A program made the position numbers and the translations under genes. The notes under the pieces were generated by a model that was not told the origin of the DNA, ran no database searches, and saw nothing but the letters and a program-made list of their open reading frames with translations. Positions 1-5,648 of a DNA stretch of 6,166 bases are shown one piece after another. This stretch comes from JADJVL01 sp039812765 (GTDB taxonomy: Bacteria; Acidobacteriota; Holophagae; Holophagales; Holophagaceae), in the NCBI GenBank assembly GCA_039812765.1, contig JBDIBF010000126.1, positions 1 through 6,166 of the forward strand, in the 5' to 3' direction. Within the stretch, counting starts at the first letter, position 1. Each line of letters starts with the position of its first letter.

Positions 1-13
1 TCACACTATCCCC

Positions 14-583
14 ATGGATCTCGCCCGCTTCCTCGACCTCGTCCGCGGCCACGGCTGGCAGGGCATGGCCCTCTGGGGCGTCCTCATCGCCCAGGCGCTG
101 CTGTGGGTCCTGCTGGTGCGGCTGCACCTGAGCATCCAGAAGGAGGAGGCGCCCTGGGAGGAGTGCGTGGGGAAGATCCGCAGCGCCTTCCTGCGCAAAT
201 TGAACGGCGAGGACGAGATCGCCGAATTGAAGGTGCACCGCTACGCGCCGGCGGTGGACAAGCTGGTGGCCCTGCACTTCGCCGAGGCCAAGAGCGACCT
301 CATGACCCGCTTCCTGCTGCTGCGCTGGAAGACCAAGGAGTGCCTGCGGCCCTACTGGATCCGCTGGGGCTACCTGCTCATCGGCTTCGGCGTGGTGGTC
401 TGGTTCCTCCACGGCCTGGGCCTCGACCTGGGCCTCGCCGGGCTCATGCGCACCCCCAGCGACCCGCGCCTGCTCTGGGTCTGGCTGGGCTACGCCATGG
501 TCATCGCCTGGAAGCTGGTGCGCCTCCAGGGCAACCTGGAGCGGGTGCAGCGCAGCCTGCTGCTGCCGAGGAAGGACGAGTGA
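14..583 (+). CDS. Integral membrane protein of unknown function
   Basis: I do not recognise this 189-residue protein as a named family. It has a hydrophobic segment at about residues 18-36, then a charged region of about 75 residues (40-113) rich in Lys, Glu and Arg. Two more hydrophobic segments follow at about 115-132 and 153-167, so it looks like a three-helix inner-membrane protein with a cytoplasmic domain between helices 1 and 2 and a basic tail. The start is uncertain. No Shine-Dalgarno is visible in the 13 bases upstream of the ATG, and the frame is open to the window edge, so the gene could begin earlier; Met18 is an internal alternative. Its stop overlaps the GTG of the next gene, and the three plus-strand genes are probably one transcript. 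A distant MotA/TolQ-like arrangement was considered, but no supporting motif was seen. Confidence 0.8.
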   Translation: MDLARFLDLVRGHGWQGMALWGVLIAQALLWVLLVRLHLSIQKEEAPWEECVGKIRSAFLRKLNGEDEIAELKVHRYAPAVDKLVALHFAEAKSDLMTRFLLLRWKTKECLRPYWIRWGYLLIGFGVVVWFLHGLGLDLGLAGLMRTPSDPRLLWVWLGYAMVIAWKLVRLQGNLERVQRSLLLPRKDE

Positions 584-1059
584 CGCGCCGCGCCCTCGCC
601 CTCGCGCTCGGACTGGCCCTCGCCGCCGCGCGCCTGGCCGCCCAGGACGCCTTCCTGCGGCCCCTCCTGCGCCAGGCCAACGCCGACGCCGCCTGGGACC
701 TCGAGCACGCCCTGCGGGTGGACCTCGACGGGGACGGCCAGCCCGACCTCGTCGTCCAGGGCCGCCTTCCGGACCGCCTGCTGGTGGCGGCCCTCACGCT
801 GCCCCTGGGCATGGGCTCGAAGGCCCAGATGATCCCCTTCACCTTCGATCCGAAGCGACCCACGGGGCTCTGCTCGGAGCACCCGGTCCTGGAGCCCGAG
901 AGCCTCGACTTCGATCCCGAGAAGACGCCGGTGGGCGAACTGCCGGGCTTCACCCGCAGCAAGGCCGCCAAGGGCATCAAGGTCGTCCACGGCACCTGCG
1001 CGCCCTACCACCTCTACTGGGACCACCAGGCCCGGGACCTCAAGTACTGGCGGCGATGA
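580..1059 (+). CDS. Small exported protein with a DxDxDG calcium-loop-like motif
   Basis: A 159-residue protein of no family I can name. The start chosen is the GTG whose last bases overlap the stop of the upstream gene (GTGA), because it places a clean signal peptide at the N-terminus: TRR, then an Ala/Leu core to about residue 20, with a likely signal peptidase I site around ALA/AQ at 20-22. The frame is open much further upstream, but that part is arginine- and proline-rich shadow of the first gene. The mature part carries one D48-L-D-G-D-G-Q-P-D56-L motif, as in EF-hand, dockerin and FG-GAP/VCBS-type calcium loops, but only one copy, so no repeat domain can be claimed. Two cysteines (98 and 140) could form a disulfide after export. 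The stop overlaps the ATG of the YraN gene (ATGA), pointing to translational coupling. Confidence 0.75.
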   Translation: MTRRALALALGLALAAARLAAQDAFLRPLLRQANADAAWDLEHALRVDLDGDGQPDLVVQGRLPDRLLVAALTLPLGMGSKAQMIPFTFDPKRPTGLCSEHPVLEPESLDFDPEKTPVGELPGFTRSKAAKGIKVVHGTCAPYHLYWDHQARDLKYWRR

Positions 1060-1436
1060 GGTCGGGGGACTCGGACCGCGGCAGGCGGGCCCGGGCCTGG
1101 GGCCGCCGGGCGGAACGCCTGACGGCCTGGTTGATGTGGGCCCGGGGCTGGGACCTCGAGGCCGCCAACCTCCGCCTCGGCCGGTGGGAGCTGGACCTGG
1201 TGATGACCCGCGGCGACGAACTGCGCCTGCTGGAAGTGAAGGCCCGGCGCGCCGGAGCCTGGACCGGCGCCGACACCGCCCTCCATCCGGAACAGCGCCT
1301 GCGGCTTCAGCGCGGCCTGCGCAGCTTCCTGGACCGCGCCCCCTGGCCCGGACGCATCACCTTCCAGCGGGTGAGCTGGGCCGGCCTGAGGCCGACCTTC
1401 CATGCGCCGGAGCGGTGGGAAGGGCTGCGGGGCTGA
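1056..1436 (+). CDS. yraN: YraN family (UPF0102) endonuclease-like protein
   Basis: A 126-residue protein, the usual length for the YraN/UPF0102 family, which has a PD-(D/E)xK (Holliday-junction-resolvase-like) fold. The family signature is visible: a basic N-terminus with G16-R-R-A-E20 opening the first helix, then G42-R-W-E45-L-D47-L, and L59-E60-V61-K62-A-R. D47, E60 and K62 are the expected metal-binding and catalytic positions. In most members the motif reads GGE(I/L)DL; here Trp44 replaces the second Gly, although the acidic residues are kept. The cellular role of the family is poorly established, though often linked to DNA repair or recombination. The ATG overlaps the stop of the exported-protein gene, so it is probably the last gene of the three-gene run. 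It ends 13 bases from a convergent minus-strand pseudogene, with no obvious terminator between them. Confidence 0.85.
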   Translation: MRSGDSDRGRRARAWGRRAERLTAWLMWARGWDLEAANLRLGRWELDLVMTRGDELRLLEVKARRAGAWTGADTALHPEQRLRLQRGLRSFLDRAPWPGRITFQRVSWAGLRPTFHAPERWEGLRG

Positions 1437-1449
1437 TGGCGCACCCCCC

Positions 1450-1856
1450 TCAGGCCCCCACCGCCACCGCGGACCGGGCCAGGTCCTCCACCCACGCGTC
1501 CATGTGACGGCACTCCATGCCCGGCATCACGGTGAGGTGGGATTCGGCCTGGGTGGCGAGCTGCCACTTCGAGCGCACCCTCCCTTCGCGGGCCGGGAAC
1601 ACCACCGTCCGGGCGTCGGGATTGCGCCAGGCGGGGATGTCGGCCCCGCGGAAGCGCTCCACCGCGTGGGCCGCGATCCCGCGGGCGTGGTGGGCCCGGG
1701 CCCGCAGACCCTCGACGCCCCAGGTCTTCAGGGCGTGTCAGAGCACCAGGGGTCCGAAACCGTTCCGGCTGCCCGCGAGGGTCATTCCATGGAGCCCGTG
1801 TAGCCTCCCTCCGCCGCCACCGTGTCCACCAGGTCCCGGCGGGCCACCAGGACGCC
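1450..1856 (-). pseudogene. hdc: Remnant of PLP-dependent histidine decarboxylase (3' third, with frameshift and internal stop)
   Basis: Only the C-terminal third of a group II PLP-dependent amino acid decarboxylase remains; histidine decarboxylase is the best match by motif memory. From 1856 the first frame reads GVLVARRDLVDTV...GYTGSME and hits a TGA. From about 1782 the homology continues in another frame as TLAGSRNGFGPLVL, stop (TGA at 1740-1738), HALKTWGVEGL, then AWRNPDARTVVFP, KWQLATQAESHLTVMPGM and MDAWVEDL, ending at the stop at 1450. The family has GSRD-T-TL-GSRNG at the first break, so one lost base in the TGACC region explains it. It has a Trp before the Ala-x-Lys segment, so TGG to TGA explains the second. 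The SxHK segment carrying the PLP lysine should lie just before the GVLVA stretch and is absent, so no active enzyme is possible. About 135 of roughly 380 residues survive. Another group II decarboxylase cannot be excluded. Confidence 0.8.
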
Positions 1857-2135
1857 GCTAAAGAGGGTGCGCCGCAGGAGATCGAGGGAGAGCCGCTCGG
1901 TCCGGTTCCACGGCGGGAGGCAGAGCAGCAGGACGATTGCGTAGGCCAACCGGATCCGCACACCGATGGCCCTCGCATCCCGCGCCCACCGCCAGGCGAG
2001 GGCGGCGTGGGCGAGGGAAAGGATGGCCGCCCCCGGGACGCCGAATCGGATCCCGGCGAGGCCGAGAACCATGGACGCGAAGGTGGCGAGCCAGCTCCAC
2101 CAGACGGGCTGGTAGGGCATGAGCGCCAGTTCCAT
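1782..2135 (-). CDS. Chimeric ORF: small membrane protein fused in frame to a decarboxylase remnant
   Basis: This open frame encodes 117 residues. The ATG at 2135 is supported by GGAG eight bases upstream; a second in-frame ATG (Met6) is possible. Residues 10-30, 33-50 and 59-74 are hydrophobic and look like three membrane helices. PWNRTERLSLDLLRRT (75-90) resembles the C-terminal end of a family of small uncharacterised membrane proteins I remember as longer, with another helix pair between RLAYA and PWNR. An internal in-frame deletion is therefore likely, though this rests on memory. From Gly94 the sequence is not membrane protein but the GVLVARRDLVDTV...YTGSME segment of histidine decarboxylase, up to the frameshift that creates the stop. 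It is probably a deletion-born fusion without its original function, though it keeps a ribosome binding site and could still be translated. Confidence 0.6.
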   Translation of the reverse strand: MELALMPYQPVWWSWLATFASMVLGLAGIRFGVPGAAILSLAHAALAWRWARDARAIGVRIRLAYAIVLLLCLPPWNRTERLSLDLLRRTLFSGVLVARRDLVDTVAAEGGYTGSME

Positions 2136-2172
2136 GGGGCAGGCTCCACGGAAAGGGGAGGCGGGATCCTCC

Positions 2173-2215
2173 GGGCCGGGCAGCTCCGGCTGGGCGGCCC
2201 GGAGCTGCCTGGTCC
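2173..2215. terminator. Strong GC-rich stem-loop between the oxygenase gene and the chimeric ORF
   Basis: An 11-bp perfect inverted repeat, GGCAGCTCCGG (2179-2189) against CCGGAGCTGCC (2199-2209), encloses a 9-base loop. Pairing extends outward to a 17-bp stem with two G-T wobbles. It starts 28 bases beyond the stop of the diiron gene on the minus strand, so it could end or attenuate that transcript or protect its 3' end. No T-run follows on either strand, so it is not a classical intrinsic terminator. Confidence 0.5.
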
Positions 2216-2242
2216 CGCAGACAGGACGGATTCGAACCCGGA

Positions 2243-3190
2243 TCAGGAGAACTGCGGCGCGATGCCCTCGAGGCGGGCCGCGGCGCCGGGATGGACCAGG
2301 TCCGCCACGGCGAGGAAGGCAGGGTGGGACATGCCGGAGCCCAGGAAGGTCCAACGCATGGCCTGCTCCTGGACTTCCAGGAAGCGCACGGTCTCCGCCG
2401 GCGTCAGCACCCGGCCGGTGGCGCGCTGGAGGGCCTCCAGGTCGAAGGCGGCCTGCTGCATCAGCCCGCCGTCCAGGAGCATCCCGATCTCGAGGTAGCC
2501 GTCGATGGCCGCGGCGCGTTCCTCGGGGGTGCAGGCCTCGGCGAGGGACTGGACCATGTGGGTGTCGAGCTTGGCGTGCTGGGCCTCCTCCATCCAGTGG
2601 TGCTTGAGCAGGCTCTTGAACTGCGGGTCCAGGCTGCCGTCCTCCGCCACGCTGTCCTGGAAGTGGCGCTGGGTCATCCACTCGATGTGGAGGATCACCA
2701 GGGCGATGGCGAGGGGATGCTTGGCGAGGATGGTGTCGGCGATCACCTGCGGGGGTCCGATGACGTCGCAGTGGCTCCCGAAGAAGTCCAGGAAGTCCTT
2801 GCGGAAGCGCTTGAAGAGGTCGATGTGCTTGGCCTCCTCTCCGGCGAAGTTCAGGAAGGCCCGTGTGCGGGCGTCGTTGCCGCTCAGCATCGGGCGGGCG
2901 TGGTCCAGGACGAAGGGCAGGATGAACTCCTCCGTGAGGCCGAAGAGGTAGAGGTAGCCGTGGCCCCGGATCTGGTTGAGGACGAGGCGCTCCTCCGCGG
3001 ACAGGAAGTCCAGGGCCTCCACGCGGGCGAAGGACTCGGGGAGGAAGGGCTTCGCGAAGTCGAGGTGGCGGGTGCCGCCGATGAGGTCCTCGACGCGCCA
3101 GTTCACGCGCTCGGAGGCGTCGAGGATGGCGTCGAAGGCGTAGTCTGGCCATGCGGCAGGCCGGTCCGTAAGGGTGGTGCGAGGGGGCAT
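2243..3190 (-). CDS. AurF-like (ferritin-like) diiron oxygenase
   Basis: This 315-residue, mostly helical protein carries the metal-ligand pattern of the AurF family (p-aminobenzoate N-oxygenase type, diiron): Glu87 or Glu88, E119-x-x-H122 in EEAKH, Glu170 in HIEW, and H198-x3-E202-x-x-H205 in HHWMEEAQH. The HxxxExxH arrangement with the extra histidine is what separates AurF-type sites from ordinary four-helix diiron proteins. AurF-like enzymes oxidise amines to hydroxylamines or nitro groups, or carry out other O2-dependent oxidations; the substrate here cannot be read from sequence. There is no signal peptide or membrane segment, so it is probably cytoplasmic. The ATG at 3190 is well supported by AGGAG (3201-3197 on the minus strand) six bases upstream. 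It lies downstream of, and on the same strand as, the SARP-hydrolase gene, which is its natural candidate regulator. All ligands are present and there is no sign of decay, unlike the next region. Confidence 0.75.
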   Translation of the reverse strand: MPPRTTLTDRPAAWPDYAFDAILDASERVNWRVEDLIGGTRHLDFAKPFLPESFARVEALDFLSAEERLVLNQIRGHGYLYLFGLTEEFILPFVLDHARPMLSGNDARTRAFLNFAGEEAKHIDLFKRFRKDFLDFFGSHCDVIGPPQVIADTILAKHPLAIALVILHIEWMTQRHFQDSVAEDGSLDPQFKSLLKHHWMEEAQHAKLDTHMVQSLAEACTPEERAAAIDGYLEIGMLLDGGLMQQAAFDLEALQRATGRVLTPAETVRFLEVQEQAMRWTFLGSGMSHPAFLAVADLVHPGAAARLEGIAPQFS

Positions 3191-3209
3191 GAAAGACTCC
3201 TGGTCGAGG

Positions 3210-3224
3210 TCGGCACCGTGCCGA
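3210..3224. promoter_or_regulatory. Perfect palindrome upstream of the diiron oxygenase
   Basis: TCGGCAC-C-GTGCCGA is a perfect 7+1+7 palindrome centred at 3217. It lies 19 bases upstream of the oxygenase ATG and just beyond its Shine-Dalgarno. It could be an operator for a dimeric repressor or, in RNA, part of a leader structure; the single-base centre makes a tight hairpin less natural than a DNA operator. No protein that binds it can be named. Confidence 0.35.
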
Positions 3225-3262
3225 GACCCGAAGCTTCCTGCCCTGCCGTTTGAGCCAGCGTT

Positions 3263-3300
3263 GGAATGAGCGTGGAATTTCCCGGCGGCCCGTGGGGAAT
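3263..3300 (-). promoter_or_regulatory. Phased GGAAT/ATTCC direct repeats, candidate SARP binding site
   Basis: On the plus strand GGAAT occurs at 3263-3267, 3274-3278 and 3296-3300, so start-to-start distances are 11 and 22 bp, one and two helical turns. The first two sit in the longer near-repeats AGCGTTGGAAT and AGCGTGGAAT, and the third in CGTGGGGAAT. SARP/OmpR-type winged-helix activators are known to bind heptamer direct repeats at 11 or 22 bp spacing next to the promoters they activate. These repeats lie between the gene for such an activator and the oxygenase gene downstream. No convincing -10 box follows on the minus strand, so the link is inference. Confidence 0.4.
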
Positions 3301-3303
3301 CCC

Positions 3304-4923
3304 TCAGCCCTCCAGAAAGGCCTCCACCTCCTCCAGGAAGCGCCTGGACTGGGGATCGTGCTCCAGGAGGAGGTGGTTGCGGCCTTCCAGGGTGATGAAC
3401 CGCGACCCCGGGATCCCCGCCGCCAGGTCCCGACCCTCCTCGTGGGGAATCCTGGCGTCCCCTCGGGAATGCAGCACCAAGGTCGGCTGGGAGACGCGAT
3501 GGAGGCGGCCCGAGACGTCAAGGTCCCCGAAGGCTTCCATGATGCGGGCCGCATTCTCGGGCGAGGTGGTGACCCGTTGGAGCTCGTTCAGCCAGTCCAC
3601 CTGCTCCGGGGTGGCGTCCGGAGCGAACAGCGAGGTGAAGACCTGGCGGAAGGCCGGGTTGTCCTGGCCCCAGCCAGTGCGCACCAGGGTGATCATGGCT
3701 TCCCGCTGGGCGATCGATTCCGGCGTGCCTCGTCGCCGCCACCCCCGCGCGTAGCCACCGTGGAGGACCAGTCGGCTCACCCGCTCCGGCCAGCGCACCG
3801 CAAATTCCACCGCCACGGCGCAGCCCTGGCTGATGGCCAGGAGCGGAAACCGGTCCAGGCCCGCGGCATCCACCACGGCGCGCAGATCCTCCACCATGGC
3901 GTCCAGGGAGAGGTCGGCGGCCGCCCAGTCGGAGAGGCCGTTCCCTCGGGAGTCGTAGCGCACCAGCGTGTGGTGGTTCGACAGCGCCCGGAAGACATGC
4001 CGCCAGAGCGGGCTCTCCCAGTCGAACTCCAGGTGGTTGAGCCAGTTGGCGGTCTTGACCAGGGGCCGGCCCTGGCCGGAGGTGGCGAAGGCCAGGCGGG
4101 TGCCGTCCTGGGAGGTGCAGAACCGGATCGCCTGCCGGAACTGCGTGGCAGGCTCCAGGGCCGCGGGAGCAGGCACCACCGGAAGGCTCGTGGAGGCCCC
4201 CCGGGCCGCATCCCGGAACAGCGGACCCGGGCGGGTCCCGGTGGCTTCCAGCATCCGCCGACTGATGACGGCCTGGGCCTCGGCCTCGCCGACCCCGCCC
4301 GCCCAGCGCAGGTGGAGGAGGAGCTGGGCGTGGGCCTCCTCGCAGCCAGGGTCCAGCTCCAGGCGCATCCGAAGGAACCGGGTCCGGCCCGCCGCGTCGA
4401 GACCCGACCGGCCCAGCAATTCGTGCAGGAGCCGCAGCCGGAGCTGGCGGCCGCGCTCCTGCTGGGCCAGTCGCCAGGCTTCGTAGGCGGGATGGTCGGG
4501 CAGGTCCAGGCCCGCCAGCAGGGTGCCCGAGCAGGCTTCGGCGAGGGCGATGAGGGCCTCCTCGCTCGGCCGGCCTGGCTGGGCGCAGGCGGTTTCCAAG
4601 GCCAGGGCATCCACGGTCGCGCCCATTCGGCTGAACCCGATCCGCTCCCGGTCCGCGACGAGACGCTCCGCGCCGTCCCCGTTCACCACGGGCCGGAGCT
4701 TGCTCAATGACCAGCGGAGGGAGGCGCGGGGATCGTCAGGCAGGTCCCAGAACAGGTCGCAGAGGGCATCCCGCCGCTGGGGTGCCCCCTTCAGGATGAG
4801 GTAGCCGAGAAGGGCCCGGGTCTTCCGCGACGGGGGCAGGGGCTGGACTTCGCCGTCCCGGCGGACCGCAAGCCCTCCGAAGAGGGTGATCTCAAGACCG
4901 GACGCCGGCGCTTGGGGATGCAT
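3304..4923 (-). CDS. SARP/BTAD transcriptional activator fused to an alpha/beta hydrolase
   Basis: A 539-residue two-part protein. Residues about 10-100 look like an OmpR/PhoB-type winged helix (LFGGLAVRRDG, RKTRALLGYLIL, RRDALCDLFW, ASLRWSLSKLR). About 100-240 look like a bacterial transcriptional activator domain (BTAD): alpha-helical repeats with LLAGLDLPDHPAYEAWR and LLHELLGR. Together these are the architecture of SARP regulators. After a Pro/Ala-rich linker (about 245-262) comes an alpha/beta hydrolase (265-539) with a full triad by motif: Ser365 in A-I-S-Q-G, Asp489 in HSRGDARIP and His517 in GRNHLLLE. The segment with RYDSRGNGLSDW is typical of hydrolases found fused to signalling proteins. 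No signal peptide, so cytoplasmic. The ATG at 4923 has only a weak GGCGGG upstream, inside a hairpin. The hydrolase half may sense or process a ligand that controls the DNA-binding half; neither target nor ligand is known. Confidence 0.85.
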   Translation of the reverse strand: MHPQAPASGLEITLFGGLAVRRDGEVQPLPPSRKTRALLGYLILKGAPQRRDALCDLFWDLPDDPRASLRWSLSKLRPVVNGDGAERLVADRERIGFSRMGATVDALALETACAQPGRPSEEALIALAEACSGTLLAGLDLPDHPAYEAWRLAQQERGRQLRLRLLHELLGRSGLDAAGRTRFLRMRLELDPGCEEAHAQLLLHLRWAGGVGEAEAQAVISRRMLEATGTRPGPLFRDAARGASTSLPVVPAPAALEPATQFRQAIRFCTSQDGTRLAFATSGQGRPLVKTANWLNHLEFDWESPLWRHVFRALSNHHTLVRYDSRGNGLSDWAAADLSLDAMVEDLRAVVDAAGLDRFPLLAISQGCAVAVEFAVRWPERVSRLVLHGGYARGWRRRGTPESIAQREAMITLVRTGWGQDNPAFRQVFTSLFAPDATPEQVDWLNELQRVTTSPENAARIMEAFGDLDVSGRLHRVSQPTLVLHSRGDARIPHEEGRDLAAGIPGSRFITLEGRNHLLLEHDPQSRRFLEEVEAFLEG

Positions 4924-4944
4924 GGCCCGCCATTCTAGCGGGCC
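4924..4944 (-). promoter_or_regulatory. Hairpin abutting the start codon of the SARP-hydrolase gene
   Basis: GGCCCGC (4924-4930) and GCGGGCC (4938-4944) are perfect inverted repeats around a 7-base loop, ending directly at the ATG of the regulator gene. In the mRNA this would fold right before the start codon and bury the only purine-rich sequence there. It could be a translational control element or, as DNA, an operator for autoregulation. The loop also contains an out-of-frame ATG that opens a 13-codon frame across the real start. Confidence 0.35.
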
Positions 4945-4962
4945 GGATCGGGGCTGCGGCCG

Positions 4963-4991
4963 GCCTCCCGTCCGCCGGAGCGGCGGGAGGC
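4963..4991. terminator. Stem-loop downstream of the small exported-protein gene
   Basis: GCCTCCCG (4963-4970) pairs perfectly with CGGGAGGC (4984-4991). An inner CCG/CGG pairing adds three base pairs beyond a one-base bulge, leaving a 6-base loop. It begins 26 bases after the stop of the minus-strand gene at 5018, so it probably ends that transcript before the regulator gene. No U-run follows, so the call rests on stem strength and position. Confidence 0.5.
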
Positions 4992-5017
4992 TCTCCGGAT
5001 CCGAGCCCTGTCCAGCT

Positions 5018-5512
5018 TCAGAGCCTGATCTGGAATTCGGCGGGTTCGTTCTCCGTCCGGACCCTCAGCAGCTTGACGCCGTTGGCGAGCTGGACCTGGC
5101 GCGGACGGCCGTCGGTCTCGTGGGCCTGCTTGACCGCGAGGGCCATGCGGATGCCCTCGTCGAGGTTCTCCACCGCGGAGACGGAGACGAGGAGCGCCGC
5201 CGTGAGGATCGTCGTGCCCTCCGCCTCGGCGCCCACGGGCCGGATGACGATGCTCACCAGCCGCTGGTCCTTCGTGCTGGAGTGCCAAAGAACCCGGTTC
5301 AAGGCCCGGGCATTGCGGAGGGTATTGGGGGGGAGCTCGTCGATTTCAAGGTGGCTGCCGTTCTCCCGCTGGAGCAGCGCATCCGCCTTCTTGCTGATAA
5401 GCAAGTAGTTCGGGATCTGTCGCCCCGGCTCCGGGGCCGGGGGTTCGCCCGCCGGGCTCTGGGCCAGGGCGGCCTGGAAGGCGGCAAGGAGGATCAGGGG
5501 CTGTCTGCGCAT
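5018..5512 (-). CDS. Small exported protein of unknown function
   Basis: A 164-residue protein I cannot assign to a family. The start at 5512 was chosen over an in-frame upstream codon at 5545 because GGAG lies five bases before it and it gives a proper signal peptide: MRRQ, hydrophobic PLILLAAFQAALA, and a probable cleavage after A15-L-A17. A Pro/Glu/Ala-rich stretch (about 19-32) then leads into a mixed alpha/beta region. A moderately hydrophobic segment (about 101-113, TILTAALLVSVSA) is short and probably a buried strand or helix rather than a membrane span. No cysteine follows the signal peptide, so it is not a lipoprotein; it is likely periplasmic or secreted. It is divergent from the FlhG-like gene, with 224 bases between them, and a stem-loop separates it from the regulator gene downstream. 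Confidence 0.75.
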   Translation of the reverse strand: MRRQPLILLAAFQAALAQSPAGEPPAPEPGRQIPNYLLISKKADALLQRENGSHLEIDELPPNTLRNARALNRVLWHSSTKDQRLVSIVIRPVGAEAEGTTILTAALLVSVSAVENLDEGIRMALAVKQAHETDGRPRQVQLANGVKLLRVRTENEPAEFQIRL

Positions 5513-5648
5513 GGGAACTCCGTGGATTGAAGCTTCGGATACCAAGCTAGGCTCCGCTGGCGCCCGCGAAACACCCTTCGGGGACCACCCCTTGCCTCCG
5601 AGGGGCGGACCGTGAGCCCAGGTCGGGCATTTCTGCGCCGCCTCCCCC

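Noticed and set aside
103..579. N-terminal extension of the exported protein at 580
   Set aside because: It overlaps the first gene throughout and is Ala/Gly/Pro/Arg-rich shadow. The GTG at 580 gives a proper signal peptide and the stop/start overlap seen again at the next junction.
2210..2245. tRNA-like 3' end on the minus strand: GGGTTCGAATCC followed later by GCGGGACCA
   Set aside because: The T-loop word is convincing, but the flanking stem pairs only two bases, the distance to the CCA-like end is four bases too long, and no anticodon arm lies upstream (that region codes for the oxygenase). At most a chance match or a distant remnant of an attachment site.
2291..3253. Plus-strand open frame opposite the diiron oxygenase
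   Set aside because: Antisense shadow: a Val/Glu/Gly-rich low-complexity product mirroring the codon bias of the oxygenase, with no motifs.
3291..3452. 12-base word CGTGGGGAATCC repeated at 3291 and 3441
   Set aside because: The second copy is inside the hydrolase coding sequence, 150 bp away and out of the 11-bp phase. Two copies alone do not support a repeat family.
2136..3554. Minus-strand frame running open upstream of the membrane ORF as one long protein
   Set aside because: The upstream part is out of frame with the oxygenase and the regulator and reads as Arg/Pro-rich shadow. The ATG at 2135 with its GGAG is the sensible start.
3250..4710. Long plus-strand open frame opposite the SARP-hydrolase gene
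   Set aside because: It lies wholly antisense to a gene with clear domains and motifs. Its Gly/Pro/Arg/His-rich product has no recognisable domain; such frames are expected opposite GC-rich genes.
5513..5545. Upstream start for the minus-strand exported protein
   Set aside because: The extra 11 residues would sit in front of a normal signal peptide, and the Shine-Dalgarno GGAG is placed for the ATG at 5512.
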